Assembly (NCBI RefSeq): GCF_012034935.1
Contig: NZ_JAATEN010000004.1
Span: 248,001 to 312,000, forward strand
Direction of reading: 5' to 3'
DNA length: 64,000 nucleotides
Source of the DNA: Streptomyces zingiberis
GTDB taxonomy: Bacteria; Actinomycetota; Actinomycetes; Streptomycetales; Streptomycetaceae
A model generated the notes under the pieces. That model was not told where the DNA came from. It worked only from the letters and a program-made list of their open reading frames with translations, and did no database searches. A program made the translations under genes and the position numbers. This document shows positions 34,768 through 42,887 of this stretch, piece by piece. The stretch's first letter is position 1. Every line of letters starts with the position of its first letter.

Positions 34768-36174
34768 ATGAAGATCCCGGTGTCACCCTTCCCGGCCGGC
34801 GCGGGGCTCAGGCGGACGCTCGCCTGGGTCCTGGGCCTCATGCTGGCCTTCGCCCTCGTCCCGGCGGCCGTGCAGCCCTCGCAGGCGCGCGCGGACAATC
34901 CGATCGTCCAGCACGTCTACACCGCCGATCCCGCGCCACTGGTCCACGACGGCCGCGTCTACCTCTACACCGGTCATGACGAGGACGGTTCGACCTACTT
35001 CACCATGAAGGACTGGCGGGTCTTCTCCTCCGCCGACATGGTCAACTGGACCGACCACGGCACCCCGCTCTCCCTGGCCACCTTCAGCTGGGCCTCCGCC
35101 GACGCCTGGGCCGGGCATGTCGTCCAGCGCAACGGCAAGTTCTACTGGTACGTGCCGGTGAAGAACCGGGCGACCGGGCGCATGGCCATCGGCGTGGCCG
35201 TCGCGGACAGCCCCACCGGGCCGTTCCGGGACGCCCTCGGCCGCCCGCTGGTGGAGAACGGCGAGATCGACCCGCACGCCTTCGTCGACGACGACGGACA
35301 GGCCTATCTGTACTGGGGCAACCCGAACCTCTGGTACGTCAAGCTCAACGCCGACATGATCTCGTTCTCCGGCAGCGCCACCAAGATCCCGCTCACCACC
35401 CAGGGATTCGGCACCCGCACCGGGAACGCGGACCGGCCCACGCTCTACGAGGAAGGGCCCTGGGTCTACAAGCGGGGCGGCCTGTACTACCTCGTCTTCG
35501 CCGCCGAATGCTGCTCGGAGTTCCTCGCCTACTCCACGGCGCCCGGCCCGACCGGGCCGTGGACCTACCGGGGGACGGTCATGCCCCGCCAGGGGGCGAG
35601 CTTCACCAACCATCCCGGCGTCATCGACTTCAAGGGCAATTCATACCTCTTCTACCACAACGGCGCGTTGCCGGGCGGCGGTGGCTTCACCCGCTCCGTC
35701 GCCGTGGAGCGGTTCACCTACAACGCCGACGGCACCATCCCCACGATCAACATGACCTCCGCGGGCGCGCCCCAGGTCGGCACGCTCGACCCGTACGTCC
35801 GCCAGGAGGCCGAGACGATCGCCTGGGGGTCGGGGATCGAGACCGAACCGGCGAGCGGCGGCGGGATGAACGTCGGCTGGATCGAGAACGGCGACTCCAT
35901 CAAGGTCAAGGGCGTCGCGTTCGGCGGCGGCGCCTCGTCCTTCTCCGCCCGGGTGGCCTCCGGCGCCCAGGGCGGCACCGTCGAACTGCGGCTGGGCAGC
36001 GCCGGCGGGACGGTCGCCGGCCGCTGCACCGTACCCGGCACCGGCGGCTGGCAGAACTGGACGACGGTGACATGCCCGGTCAGCGGCGCGACGGGCACCC
36101 AGGACCTGTATCTGAGGTTCACCGGTGGCTCCGGCTACCTCTTCAACGTGGACTGGTGGCAGTTCGCCCGGTGA
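34768..36174 (+). CDS. secreted GH43 enzyme (arabinan/xylan) with CBM6-like domain
   Basis: The protein has 468 residues, with a signal peptide at about 1-40. The five-bladed GH43 domain has Asp54 (TADPAPL), Asp168 (EIDPHAF) and Glu229 (YEEGPW) in the positions of base, pKa modulator and acid. NHPGVIDF also matches. The C-terminal 130 residues (RQEAETIAWGSGIETEP, NGDSIKVKGVAFGGG, LRFTGGSG) are a CBM6-type beta-sandwich. It probably attacks arabinose- or xylose-containing plant polymers. Of two adjacent ATGs the second (34768) has better spacing from GGAG. Confidence 0.9.
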   Translation: MKIPVSPFPAGAGLRRTLAWVLGLMLAFALVPAAVQPSQARADNPIVQHVYTADPAPLVHDGRVYLYTGHDEDGSTYFTMKDWRVFSSADMVNWTDHGTPLSLATFSWASADAWAGHVVQRNGKFYWYVPVKNRATGRMAIGVAVADSPTGPFRDALGRPLVENGEIDPHAFVDDDGQAYLYWGNPNLWYVKLNADMISFSGSATKIPLTTQGFGTRTGNADRPTLYEEGPWVYKRGGLYYLVFAAECCSEFLAYSTAPGPTGPWTYRGTVMPRQGASFTNHPGVIDFKGNSYLFYHNGALPGGGGFTRSVAVERFTYNADGTIPTINMTSAGAPQVGTLDPYVRQEAETIAWGSGIETEPASGGGMNVGWIENGDSIKVKGVAFGGGASSFSARVASGAQGGTVELRLGSAGGTVAGRCTVPGTGGWQNWTTVTCPVSGATGTQDLYLRFTGGSGYLFNVDWWQFAR

Positions 36175-36220
36175 TCCCCGGGCGGGCCGCCGGGGGCACG
36201 CCTTCCCCGGCGGGGCCGCG

Positions 36221-36264
36221 GTGACGCCCCCGGCACCGGTACGCACCGGTGCCGGGGGCGTCAC
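36221..36264. terminator. 20-bp perfect stem-loop after GH43
   Basis: The arms at 36221-36240 and 36245-36264 are perfect complements with a 4-nt loop, 47 bp past the GH43 stop. This is the strongest hairpin in the window. Confidence 0.8.
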
Positions 36265-36324
36265 GCGCCGGCCCGAGGGCGCGGGTCCGTCCGGGCCGAA
36301 TGGATCAAGGTGGCGTCAAGGGGC

Positions 36325-36352
36325 TTGTCCCCGGGGCCGATTGGGCTAGTGT
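36325..36352 (+). promoter_or_regulatory. candidate promoter of the AbfB-domain gene
   Basis: TTGTCC (36325-36330) and TAGTGT (36347-36352) are separated by 16 bp. The hexamers are an acceptable sigma-70-like pair, 120 bp before the proposed start codon and just after the GH43 terminator. Confidence 0.45.
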
Positions 36353-36473
36353 TGGCGGCCGTCACCGTGTGCGCGATCTTCGAACGCACCGTGACGTCCC
36401 CCTTGTCTCACCGGCCGTCTGTGCCCGGCGCGTCTCCGCGCCCGCGGCCGAAACGTCCCAGGAAGGCCCAGAG

Positions 36474-37607
36474 TTGGCGGACGACACTGCCTCCGGCACC
36501 CCCTCCCCCGGGGGAGACGGGCCGGACGGCCCACCGGCCCCCCGTCACCTCGCGGAGACGGAGAGCGGCGGGCCCACCGCCGGTGCCCCCGGTCACCCGC
36601 CGGGGCCGCACGGCGGCCCGGTCCGGCGCCCCCCGCTGTATCAGCGGGCGGAGCGGCCGCCGCTGCCGCTCGGTGCGCCCCCCGGTCCGATGCCCTCGCT
36701 GCGGGGCGGCGGGGAGCGGCTCCCCTCGGGCGGTTACGGCCCGCCGCCGCCGGCTGACGCGCCGCTGCCCCCACCGCCCGCCGGGCGCCGCCGGCTGCCC
36801 GCGCCGATCGTCGCCGCCTGCGGCGCCGTGGTGGCCTCGGCCGCCGTGCTCGCCCTGGCCTTCAGCGGCGGCGGCCCGGGCACCGGACCGGCGGACGAGC
36901 TGCCCGGTCAGGTCGCCGCGCCCGGCAGCGCGCGGCCCGTTCCCTCGCTGCCCGGCGCGACGCCTGAGGAGTCCGCCGGCTCGCCGTCCGCCGAACCCTC
37001 ACCGTCCCCCTCGGACTCCGGCCGCGCGCCGTCCAGTTCCTCGCCCAGCGCGGACCCGGCCTCGCCGTCGCCGTCCCGCACCGATCCCGCTCCCGCTCCG
37101 GAAGGACGGGGCGGTGGCGTGGAGCAGGCACAGGGAAGCCGCGGCGGGGGCGGCAGCGGCGGCCGGGAGGGGGCGGGAGGCCCGGGAGGCACGGCGGAGC
37201 AGGCACTGCGGTCGGTGAACTTCCCCGACCGGTACGTGCGCCACCGGAACGGCGGGGTCTTCCTGGACCGCGTCGGGGGCGGGGACGCGGCCCAGGCCGC
37301 CTTCTCCGTCGTCCCGGGACTGGCGGACCGCGAATGCCGCTCCTTCCGCACCCGCGACGGCCGCTATCTGCGGCACCAGAGCTTCCGGATGCGGGTGGGG
37401 GCCGACGACGGCTCGGGGCTCTTCCGCCAGGACGCCACCTTCTGCCTCCGGCCCGGCGCCGGGGCCGGCTCGGTGACGCTCCAGTCGTACAACTTCCGCG
37501 ACCGCCACATCCGCCACAGCAACTTCGAACTCCGGCTCGAACCGTACGAGCACTCCGCGCAGTTCCGGAACGACGCCTCCTTCCGGATCACAGGGCTGCC
37601 CGGCTGA
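36474..37607 (+). CDS. membrane-anchored AbfB/CBM42 arabinose-binding protein
   Basis: The protein has about 377 residues from the TTG at 36474, chosen because AGGAAGG lies 7 bp upstream; an in-frame ATG far upstream (36249) has no ribosome site. A Pro/Gly cytoplasmic region, one membrane helix (IVAACGAVVASAAVLALAFS) and a 110-residue Ser/Pro/Gly stalk lead to a trefoil. Its repeats FPDRYVRHRNGGVF, GRYLRHQSFRMRV and FRDRHIRHSNFEL fit the arabinofuranose-binding AbfB domain. There is no catalytic domain, so it may hold arabinan-type polymers at the cell surface for the GH43 enzyme upstream. Confidence 0.75.
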   Translation: MADDTASGTPSPGGDGPDGPPAPRHLAETESGGPTAGAPGHPPGPHGGPVRRPPLYQRAERPPLPLGAPPGPMPSLRGGGERLPSGGYGPPPPADAPLPPPPAGRRRLPAPIVAACGAVVASAAVLALAFSGGGPGTGPADELPGQVAAPGSARPVPSLPGATPEESAGSPSAEPSPSPSDSGRAPSSSSPSADPASPSPSRTDPAPAPEGRGGGVEQAQGSRGGGGSGGREGAGGPGGTAEQALRSVNFPDRYVRHRNGGVFLDRVGGGDAAQAAFSVVPGLADRECRSFRTRDGRYLRHQSFRMRVGADDGSGLFRQDATFCLRPGAGAGSVTLQSYNFRDRHIRHSNFELRLEPYEHSAQFRNDASFRITGLPG

Positions 37608-37695
37608 GGAGGCCCCGCGGCCCGGCAGGGTGGAGCGGGAGGTCCGGGCCGTGTCCGCGGCCCGGACCGCGCCCGCCGCGTCCGCGCTGCGGGCA

Positions 37696-37723
37696 CCCGG
37701 CCTGCCCGGCCGGGCAGGCCGGG
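37696..37723. terminator. perfect 28-bp palindrome, probable terminator
   Basis: The sequence is self-complementary from end to end around 37709/37710, with no unpaired loop apart from the innermost bases. It is 89 bp past the AbfB-domain gene. Confidence 0.55.
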
Positions 37724-37847
37724 GACATCGCACCGGGCCGGCCCGCCCGCGGGACGAGGGGGCCGGGGACGCCCTCGTCCGTCCCGGCCCGCGGTGCCGG
37801 GCGGCCGGGTCCCGGGCCGGTGTCCCCGCGCGGCCGGGGCCGCGTTC

Positions 37848-37939
37848 GGCCGCCGGGCCGCGTGCCCGTGAGCCCGGAGGTGGCCGTCCCGTGCAGGCAG
37901 GACGGCACGGGCGCCGCGGGTGCCCCGGGCCGCCGCACG
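37848..37939 (+). repeat. 92-bp direct repeat, copy 1
   Basis: The first 30 bases are identical to copy 2 and the remainder is about 75 percent alike without gaps. Confidence 0.7.
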
Positions 37940-38070
37940 TCACCAGCGCGGCCCGGGCCCGCGTTTGTGAAGCGGTTCCCCGGTAACCCGCGCTCCCGTG
38001 CCCAAGGCGACAGCACCCGTCACGGTCCCGGCGTCACCGGACCGCCCCTGGCCGCGCGCCCCGGGCGGAC

Positions 38071-38162
38071 GGCCGCCGGGCCGCGTGCCCGTGAGCCCGG
38101 CCCGCGCCGTCCCGCCCCGGCAGGACGGTACGGGCGCCGGGCGTGTCCCGGCCGGCCGCACG
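38071..38162 (+). repeat. 92-bp direct repeat, copy 2
   Basis: It lies 223 bp downstream of copy 1, in the same orientation, and ends 140 bp before the GT9 gene. Confidence 0.7.
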
Positions 38163-38302
38163 CCCCTGGCGCCGGACCCGGACGGCGTGCGGCCGGCCGC
38201 CCGGCGGCGCGGGACCGGGACCGCCGCGCACACCGTCCGCGGTGACCGGCCGTCCGGGCACCGCCGGCGCGCCACGCCCAGCCCCGCGCCCGGAGGAGCC
38301 CG

Positions 38303-39403
38303 ATGACCGTCCGCGACATCATCGACATCACCGCCCCGCCCGGCACCCCGTCCCTGCTGGTGCTGCGCGCCCTCGGGCTGGGCGACCTGCTGACCGCCGT
38401 GCCCGCCCTGCGGGCGCTGCGCCGCGCCCACCCGGCCCACGAACTGGTGCTCGCCGCGCCACCCCGGCTCGCCGAGGCGGCCTGCGCCACCGGCACCGTG
38501 GACCGGCTGCTGCCCGTCTCCGCTCCGGGCGGCGCGGCCCCAGCCCGCCTCGACTGGACGGGCCCGCCCCCCGACCTCGCCGTCGACCTGCACGCCCCCG
38601 GCCCGGGCGGGGCGCGGGACGGTCACCGCCATCCCTCCGCCGTGGACGGTGAGGGGCCCGGCGGGCGCGCGGCGCTGCGGGCGCTGCGCCCCCGCAGGCT
38701 GCTCGGCTACGCGCGCCCCGGCTTCCCCGGCCCCGACTGGCAGCACGACGAGCACGAACGGGTCCGCTGGTGCCGCCTGCTGGAGTGGTACGACATCCCC
38801 GCCGACCCGGCCGACCTGTGCATACCCCGGCCGGGACGGCCGTCGCCGGCCCCCGGCGCCGTCGTCCTGCACCCCGGTGCGGAAACCGCCGCACACCGCT
38901 GGCCCGCCGACCGTTACGCGGCCGTGGCCCGGGAACTGCTCCGGGCCGGCCACCGTGTCGCCGTCACCGCCGGCGCCGGTGAGGGGGAGGTGGCCCACGC
39001 CGTGGCGGAGCGCGCCGGGCTGCCCGCCCCGGCCGTCTTCGGCGGCGACGCGGATGTGCCGTTCGCCGACCTCGCGGCCCTCGTGGCGCGGGCCCGGGCG
39101 GTCGTCACCGGGGACACCGGGCCGGCCCATCTGGCGAGCGCCCTCGGCACCCCCTCCGTCGTCCTCTTCGGGCCCACCACCCCCCGGCTCTGGGGGCCGC
39201 CGGAAAGCCCCCTGCACCGCGCGCTCCGGCACCCCGGCGGTGGTCCCACCGCGCGGCCGGGCGCCGTCCACGGGGCACGGCCCGACGAACGGCTGCTGCG
39301 CATCACCGTCGAGGAGGTGGTGGCCGCCCTGGCCACGCTGCCCGCGCCCCTGGGGCACCTGCCGGACCGCGACCGGTCCCCGGCGCGAGGTGTCGCGGCC
39401 TGA
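38303..39403 (+). CDS. GT9-family (heptosyltransferase-like) glycosyltransferase
   Basis: The protein has 366 residues in two Rossmann-like halves: SLLVLRALGLGDLLTAVPAL at the N-terminus, then VVLHPGAETAAHRWPADRYA, GDTGPAHLASALGTPSVVLF and GPTTPRLWG in the C-terminal donor-binding half. GT9 enzymes transfer heptose or related sugars from ADP-sugars. Gram-positive members decorate glycolipids or natural products. It is soluble, with no membrane segment. The ATG follows GGAGG-like GGAGGAGCCCG. It stands alone between intergenic regions; a link with the carbamoyltransferase/epimerase genes far upstream is only speculative. Confidence 0.88.
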   Translation: MTVRDIIDITAPPGTPSLLVLRALGLGDLLTAVPALRALRRAHPAHELVLAAPPRLAEAACATGTVDRLLPVSAPGGAAPARLDWTGPPPDLAVDLHAPGPGGARDGHRHPSAVDGEGPGGRAALRALRPRRLLGYARPGFPGPDWQHDEHERVRWCRLLEWYDIPADPADLCIPRPGRPSPAPGAVVLHPGAETAAHRWPADRYAAVARELLRAGHRVAVTAGAGEGEVAHAVAERAGLPAPAVFGGDADVPFADLAALVARARAVVTGDTGPAHLASALGTPSVVLFGPTTPRLWGPPESPLHRALRHPGGGPTARPGAVHGARPDERLLRITVEEVVAALATLPAPLGHLPDRDRSPARGVAA

Positions 39404-39566
39404 CCGGCCCCGGTCCCCGCCCCCCGAGTCCGCGGCCTCCGGCGCCCCGTGCCGGCAGGCGCGGTCCCGGGCGGCAGCACCGGGGTCCCGGCGCCCGAGG
39501 GGCCGATACGTCACCGGGGGAACCACGCGCCGCCGGCGCGGGACCCGCGAACGGAAGGAACAGCGG

Positions 39567-39698
39567 ATGAGTGACACCACGCCCTCCCAGGCGGAAGGCG
39601 ACCGGGACGACGATCCCGTCGAGCAGGACCACGAGATGTCCCCGCGCACCACGCCCTCCCAGGCGGAGGGCGACCGTGAGGACGAACCGGACGAGTGA
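39567..39698 (+). CDS. 43-residue acidic duplicated peptide
   Basis: The ATG follows GGAAGGAA. The peptide is two near-copies of TTPSQAEGDR followed by acidic residues (DDDP, then EDEP), joined by VEQDHEMSP. It is strongly acidic, with no hydrophobic core, and is probably disordered. Such small acidic proteins occur in Streptomyces without known function. The good ribosome site and internal duplication support a real gene. Confidence 0.5.
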   Translation: MSDTTPSQAEGDRDDDPVEQDHEMSPRTTPSQAEGDREDEPDE

Positions 39699-39895
39699 AC
39701 GCGCGGCAGCACCGGACCCGCCACGGGCCGGACCTGGTGACCCCGCGACCCGGCCGGGCCCCCGCGCCCTGTGGGCCGGCGGGCGTGGTGCCGCCCCGGG
39801 CCGGGCGGCACGCCGCCGGGCCCTTGACCCGGTTCCGGCCGGGTACCCGAGGGACGGTCCCGCCCCTCAACCGCAGCACGGGAAGAGAGCTTCGC

Positions 39896-40357
39896 ATGGC
39901 CGTACGGCACACCCTGATCCGCCGCCCGCCCGAGGCGGTGTGGGCCGTCCTGAGCGACGGCGACAAGTACGACCAGTGGGTCGTCGGGCCCGACGAGAGC
40001 GACGAGGTCGACTCACGCTGGCCCGCACCGGGCTCGTCGATCCGCTACACCGTGCGCGTGGGCCCCTGGTCGTTCCAAGGGCACACCGTGGTGCGCGTCT
40101 GCGAGCGGAATCAGCGGCTCGAACTGGAAGTCGAGTCCGGCCCGCTGGGCACCGCGCGTGTCGCGATCGAACTGCGCCGGTGGGGTGACGACTGCCTCGT
40201 GCTCGTGGACGAGCACCCGCTGACCGGCCCGGGTGCCAAGCTGCACTCCATGGCCACCGACGCCTTCCTCCAGCTGCGCCACCGCTCCATGCTCGCCCGC
40301 CTGGACCGCGTCGTCCGGCGGACCACCGACTCCCCGGGCCACGTGGCCGTCGTCTGA
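39896..40357 (+). CDS. SRPBCC/polyketide-cyclase-fold protein
   Basis: The protein has 153 residues. The START/SRPBCC pattern is clear: RRPPEAVWAVLSDGDKYDQW, then SIRYTVRVGPWSF, RLELEVESGPLGTARVAIEL and the long C-terminal helix. The fold binds a hydrophobic ligand in a helix-grip cavity. Members act as cyclases, ligand carriers or are of unknown role. GGAAGAGAG precedes the ATG. Confidence 0.8.
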   Translation: MAVRHTLIRRPPEAVWAVLSDGDKYDQWVVGPDESDEVDSRWPAPGSSIRYTVRVGPWSFQGHTVVRVCERNQRLELEVESGPLGTARVAIELRRWGDDCLVLVDEHPLTGPGAKLHSMATDAFLQLRHRSMLARLDRVVRRTTDSPGHVAVV

Positions 40358-40505
40358 GGCGTGACCCCCGCGTCCCGGGGCCCTGGATCGTGACCGGTGT
40401 CCCGGGAGCCACCGGGCCACCCCGTGTACCGGCCGCGTATCGCGGAAACGGCGCGGCCGGATCCGTGATCGGGCGGTGGCCGTTCCGCTGCGACGGCAGG
40501 TGGTT

Positions 40506-40940
40506 CTAGAGGTCGTCGGGCAGGAGCCGGAAGGCGTGATGTCCGGTCAGGGGTGTGACGGCCCTGAAGTCCCGGCGGTCGAGCGTCAGTAGGGTCTCGG
40601 TGTCGTACGTCTCGGCCAGGACGACGTTCACCGCGTCGGCCAGATCGAGCTCCAGAGCCGCGTAGCGGTTCTGGATCACACGGGCTTTGCGGAGTGTGCC
40701 GGCCGACAACTCGGGGATGACCAGACGCCCGATTCGCTCCTGGGCCAGCAGCCAGTCGTTCACCACGTAGGCGGCCCCACGGTTGACGTTCCGGGTGGTG
40801 ATGTGTTCGATCTCCAGGATCACCAGTGGTGACACCACGGTCAGCGCGGCCCTGCGCAGGGCGGTCCGAGCGGCTTCGTGCTCGGGGTCCGACGCGTTGA
40901 GGGCCGCCACCAGGCCGGAGGTGTCGCCGACAACGATCAC
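40506..40940 (-). CDS. PIN-domain toxin (VapC-like)
   Basis: The protein has 144 residues. The four acidic residues of the PIN nuclease site are visible: Asp in VVGDTSGL, Glu in ILEIEHI, Asp in ELDLADAVN and Asp in LTLDRRDF. VapC toxins cleave tRNA or rRNA when free. The ATG overlaps the antitoxin stop (ATGA), the usual order with antitoxin first. It is less GC-rich than its neighbours. Confidence 0.88.
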   Translation of the reverse strand: MIVVGDTSGLVAALNASDPEHEAARTALRRAALTVVSPLVILEIEHITTRNVNRGAAYVVNDWLLAQERIGRLVIPELSAGTLRKARVIQNRYAALELDLADAVNVVLAETYDTETLLTLDRRDFRAVTPLTGHHAFRLLPDDL

Positions 40941-41176
40941 TCGGGGTCCGCCACGCCGTCCGAGACCGCTCGGTCGATCTCCTCGGCGGTGACCGGTCCG
41001 CCGAAGTCCAGGCTCGGGATGTCCCAGTCCTCGTTCCAGCGCCGGGTGCGCAGGGCGGCAAGGTGAAAGGCTTCCCGGAAGTACTCCGATTCAGGCCGCC
41101 CCTCGCGCGCGGCCGCCTCCTTGATCAGCGTGAGGTCTTGTTCATCGACCATGACGGTCGTCTTCTTGAGGGCCAT
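40937..41176 (-). CDS. ribbon-helix-helix antitoxin
   Basis: The protein has 79 residues. The N-terminal strand and helices (KKTTVMVDEQDLTLIKEAAA, RPESEYFREAFHLAA) are CopG/RHH-like, and the C-terminal WDIPSLDFGGPV tail is suited to wrapping the PIN toxin. An exact 10-bp inverted repeat touches the start codon (41177-41204), which fits autoregulation by the complex. Confidence 0.85.
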   Translation of the reverse strand: MALKKTTVMVDEQDLTLIKEAAAREGRPESEYFREAFHLAALRTRRWNEDWDIPSLDFGGPVTAEEIDRAVSDGVADPE

Positions 41177-41204
41177 GTGGTTATGGTACCTCAGCCATAA
41201 CCAC
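41177..41204. promoter_or_regulatory. toxin-antitoxin operator palindrome
   Basis: GTGGTTATGG (41177-41186) and CCATAACCAC (41195-41204) are perfect complements around 8 bp. The element begins immediately before the antitoxin start codon. The only ribosome-like GAGG lies inside it, so the message may have an extremely short leader. Confidence 0.8.
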
Positions 41205-41306
41205 AGGGTGTGGCGTACCACCACCGTCGCCCCCGACCGCCACTCCGCCCGGAGACTCAGCACGGCTCGGTGGCGTGGCGGGCCCGGGGATCGGCGGGAC
41301 ATGGCG

Positions 41307-41345
41307 TGCCGGAGCCCCGTCGCGTGAGGTGACGGGGCTCCGGCA
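41307..41345. terminator. 15-bp stem-loop after the DUF5709 gene
   Basis: The arms at 41307-41321 and 41331-41345 pair perfectly with a 9-nt loop, 13 bp past the stop of the minus-strand DUF5709 gene. Confidence 0.75.
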
Positions 41346-41357
41346 GTCCTGGACCGC

Positions 41358-41810
41358 TCAGATGCGGTCCTCGTCGACGATGCGGACGGCCTCCTCCTCC
41401 GCGGAGAGGCCGCGGACCGACCCTTCCTGTGAGAAGACGTCCTGCTCGCGCGGGCGGTCGGGGTCGGGCTCGTCGTAGAGCAGGCCCGCGCGCGGGTCCG
41501 CCACGGCCTCCTCGTCCTCGTCGAGCGGGAGCTGGTCCGCCTCCGGGTCCTCCCAGACGGCCGCCGGGCGCGGCTCGGCGAGTTCGGCCGGATCGGGCTC
41601 CGGCACCTCGTCCGAGAGCCGCTCGTCGAGCGTTTCACCCTCGCGCGCCTCGCGGGGCGTCGTCTCGCGGAACTCGGCGACCGTCGGACGGTCACCCGGC
41701 ACCGAGAGCTGCTGCGGGTCGGACGCCTCCTGCTGCTCGGGCGTGCCGTCCTGCAGGTCGGGGATGCCCTCGTCCTCGGGATCCGCGGCGGGGTCGTGTG
41801 GCGTCGTCAC
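41358..41810 (-). CDS. acidic DUF5709-like protein
   Basis: The protein has 150 residues, highly acidic and Pro-rich (PDLQDGTPEQQEASDPQQLS, then DPRAGLLYDEPDPDRPREQD and ending AVRIVDEDRI). The DPRAGLL...D core and C-terminal EEAVRIV match DUF5709 proteins of Streptomyces. It has no hydrophobic core or signal and is probably mostly disordered. Function is unknown; such genes are often stress-induced. Confidence 0.7.
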   Translation of the reverse strand: MTTPHDPAADPEDEGIPDLQDGTPEQQEASDPQQLSVPGDRPTVAEFRETTPREAREGETLDERLSDEVPEPDPAELAEPRPAAVWEDPEADQLPLDEDEEAVADPRAGLLYDEPDPDRPREQDVFSQEGSVRGLSAEEEAVRIVDEDRI

Positions 41811-41897
41811 GGCGCCGGCTCCTTCCGTCTCGGCGGGGCGTTGGCGTGCCCTCTGTTCTCCTACCGCCGGGTGCCCGCCCCGGCGGGGGTCATGCGG

Positions 41898-41927
41898 TAC
41901 GACGAGCTACGACGAGCTACGACGGGC
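41898..41927 (+). repeat. 10-bp tandem repeat, three copies
   Basis: TACGACGAGC occurs at 41898, 41908 and, with one change, 41918, in the gap upstream of the DUF5709 gene. Confidence 0.75.
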
Positions 41928-42041
41928 CCGGACGCCGGGGAGCCTGCCGGGCCGGGGCGGTGAGCCCGGTCCTGCCGGGGACCGGCCACGTGCCGGGCCG
42001 GGCCCGCCACGGGCCCGGCGACACGGCTGGGGCCCGCCCGG

Positions 42042-42536
42042 TCACCGTCCCCGGCGGCGGACGGCTCCCGGGTGAGGCCCCTCGGCCTCGCGAGCCCGGC
42101 CGGCGGGCGGTGCTCCCGCGGGCGGCGCGGGTGCGCCCGCGGTACGGCCGGCGGCGCCGTCGGTGCGCGGCATCCCGGCGGTGCGCAGCGGGCTGCGGCC
42201 GGCCGTGGCGGAGGGGGAGACGTTCACGTCGTAGTGGCGGTAGAGGTCCTCCTCCTCGCCCGGGTCGAGGTGCCCACCCGCCTCCGGGCGCGGGGCCGCG
42301 TGAATGGCGGCCCTCGTGTAGGGGACCTGGACCCGGTCCGGGGTGAGCCGTGCGCCGGCCAGGGGGACGAAGGTCTCCTTGGCGCCGAACGTCCCGGTGC
42401 GCACGGTGATCCACTCCGGTTCGCCCGTGGCGTCGTCCAGGTAGACCTGCTGGACGGGGCCGACCTTCTGGCCGTCCCGGTCGACCACCGAGCGGCCGGG
42501 CAGTTCCTGCGGGCTGGGGCCGTGGGGTGCCGTCAT
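42042..42536 (-). CDS. PRC-barrel domain protein
   Basis: The protein has 164 residues. The PRC-barrel (ELPGRSVVDRDGQKVGPVQQ, YLDDATGEPEWITVRTG, FVPLAGARL, VPYTRAAI) covers the first 85 residues. The acidic EEEDLYRHYDV motif follows, and the last 50 residues are Pro/Ala/Arg-rich. The ATG follows AAGGAG. PRC-barrel proteins in actinomycetes are stress- or envelope-related adaptors; the partner is unknown. It is close to the DUF5709 gene on the same strand. Confidence 0.85.
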   Translation of the reverse strand: MTAPHGPSPQELPGRSVVDRDGQKVGPVQQVYLDDATGEPEWITVRTGTFGAKETFVPLAGARLTPDRVQVPYTRAAIHAAPRPEAGGHLDPGEEEDLYRHYDVNVSPSATAGRSPLRTAGMPRTDGAAGRTAGAPAPPAGAPPAGRAREAEGPHPGAVRRRGR

Positions 42537-42887
42537 CGCTCTGTACTCCTTCCGCGCCCGCCCCGCGCGCGGTCCGCGCGGCTCGGGCGGACGTACTCCC
42601 TCCCCATTGCGCCTCGCCCGTGCCGCCGCGGCGACCCGAGCCGTGGGCCGTTCCCGTCCCCTGCCCGCGGGTCACCGCGCCCAGCGGCGGAGACGGGGCG
42701 GACCGGCGCCACCGGCGTTACTCCGAACGGGTGAGGGGGGTGGCGGGGACGGCTCGGGACGCACGGGAAGCGGCGGGGGGTCCCGCCGGTCGGGCCCCGG
42801 CCGGCGGCCCCGAGGGACTCCGGTGCCCACGGGGCCGGGAAACTCCGGCGCCCTGGTGACGTGCCGGTCCGGCCGGCCCGCGGGAAC
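42537..42887. other. intergenic region
   Basis: This is 351 bp between two minus-strand genes. GC-rich short inverted repeats near 42785-42815 could end the debranching-type transcript. I see no gene. Confidence 0.35.

Larger units (their letters stand above)
37608..38302. other. 695-bp intergenic region with hairpins and a direct repeat
   Basis: No gene is convincing on either strand. The region holds a 28-bp palindrome (37696-37723), a second hairpin near 37750-37780, and a 92-bp direct repeat (37848-37939 and 38071-38162). Confidence 0.5.
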
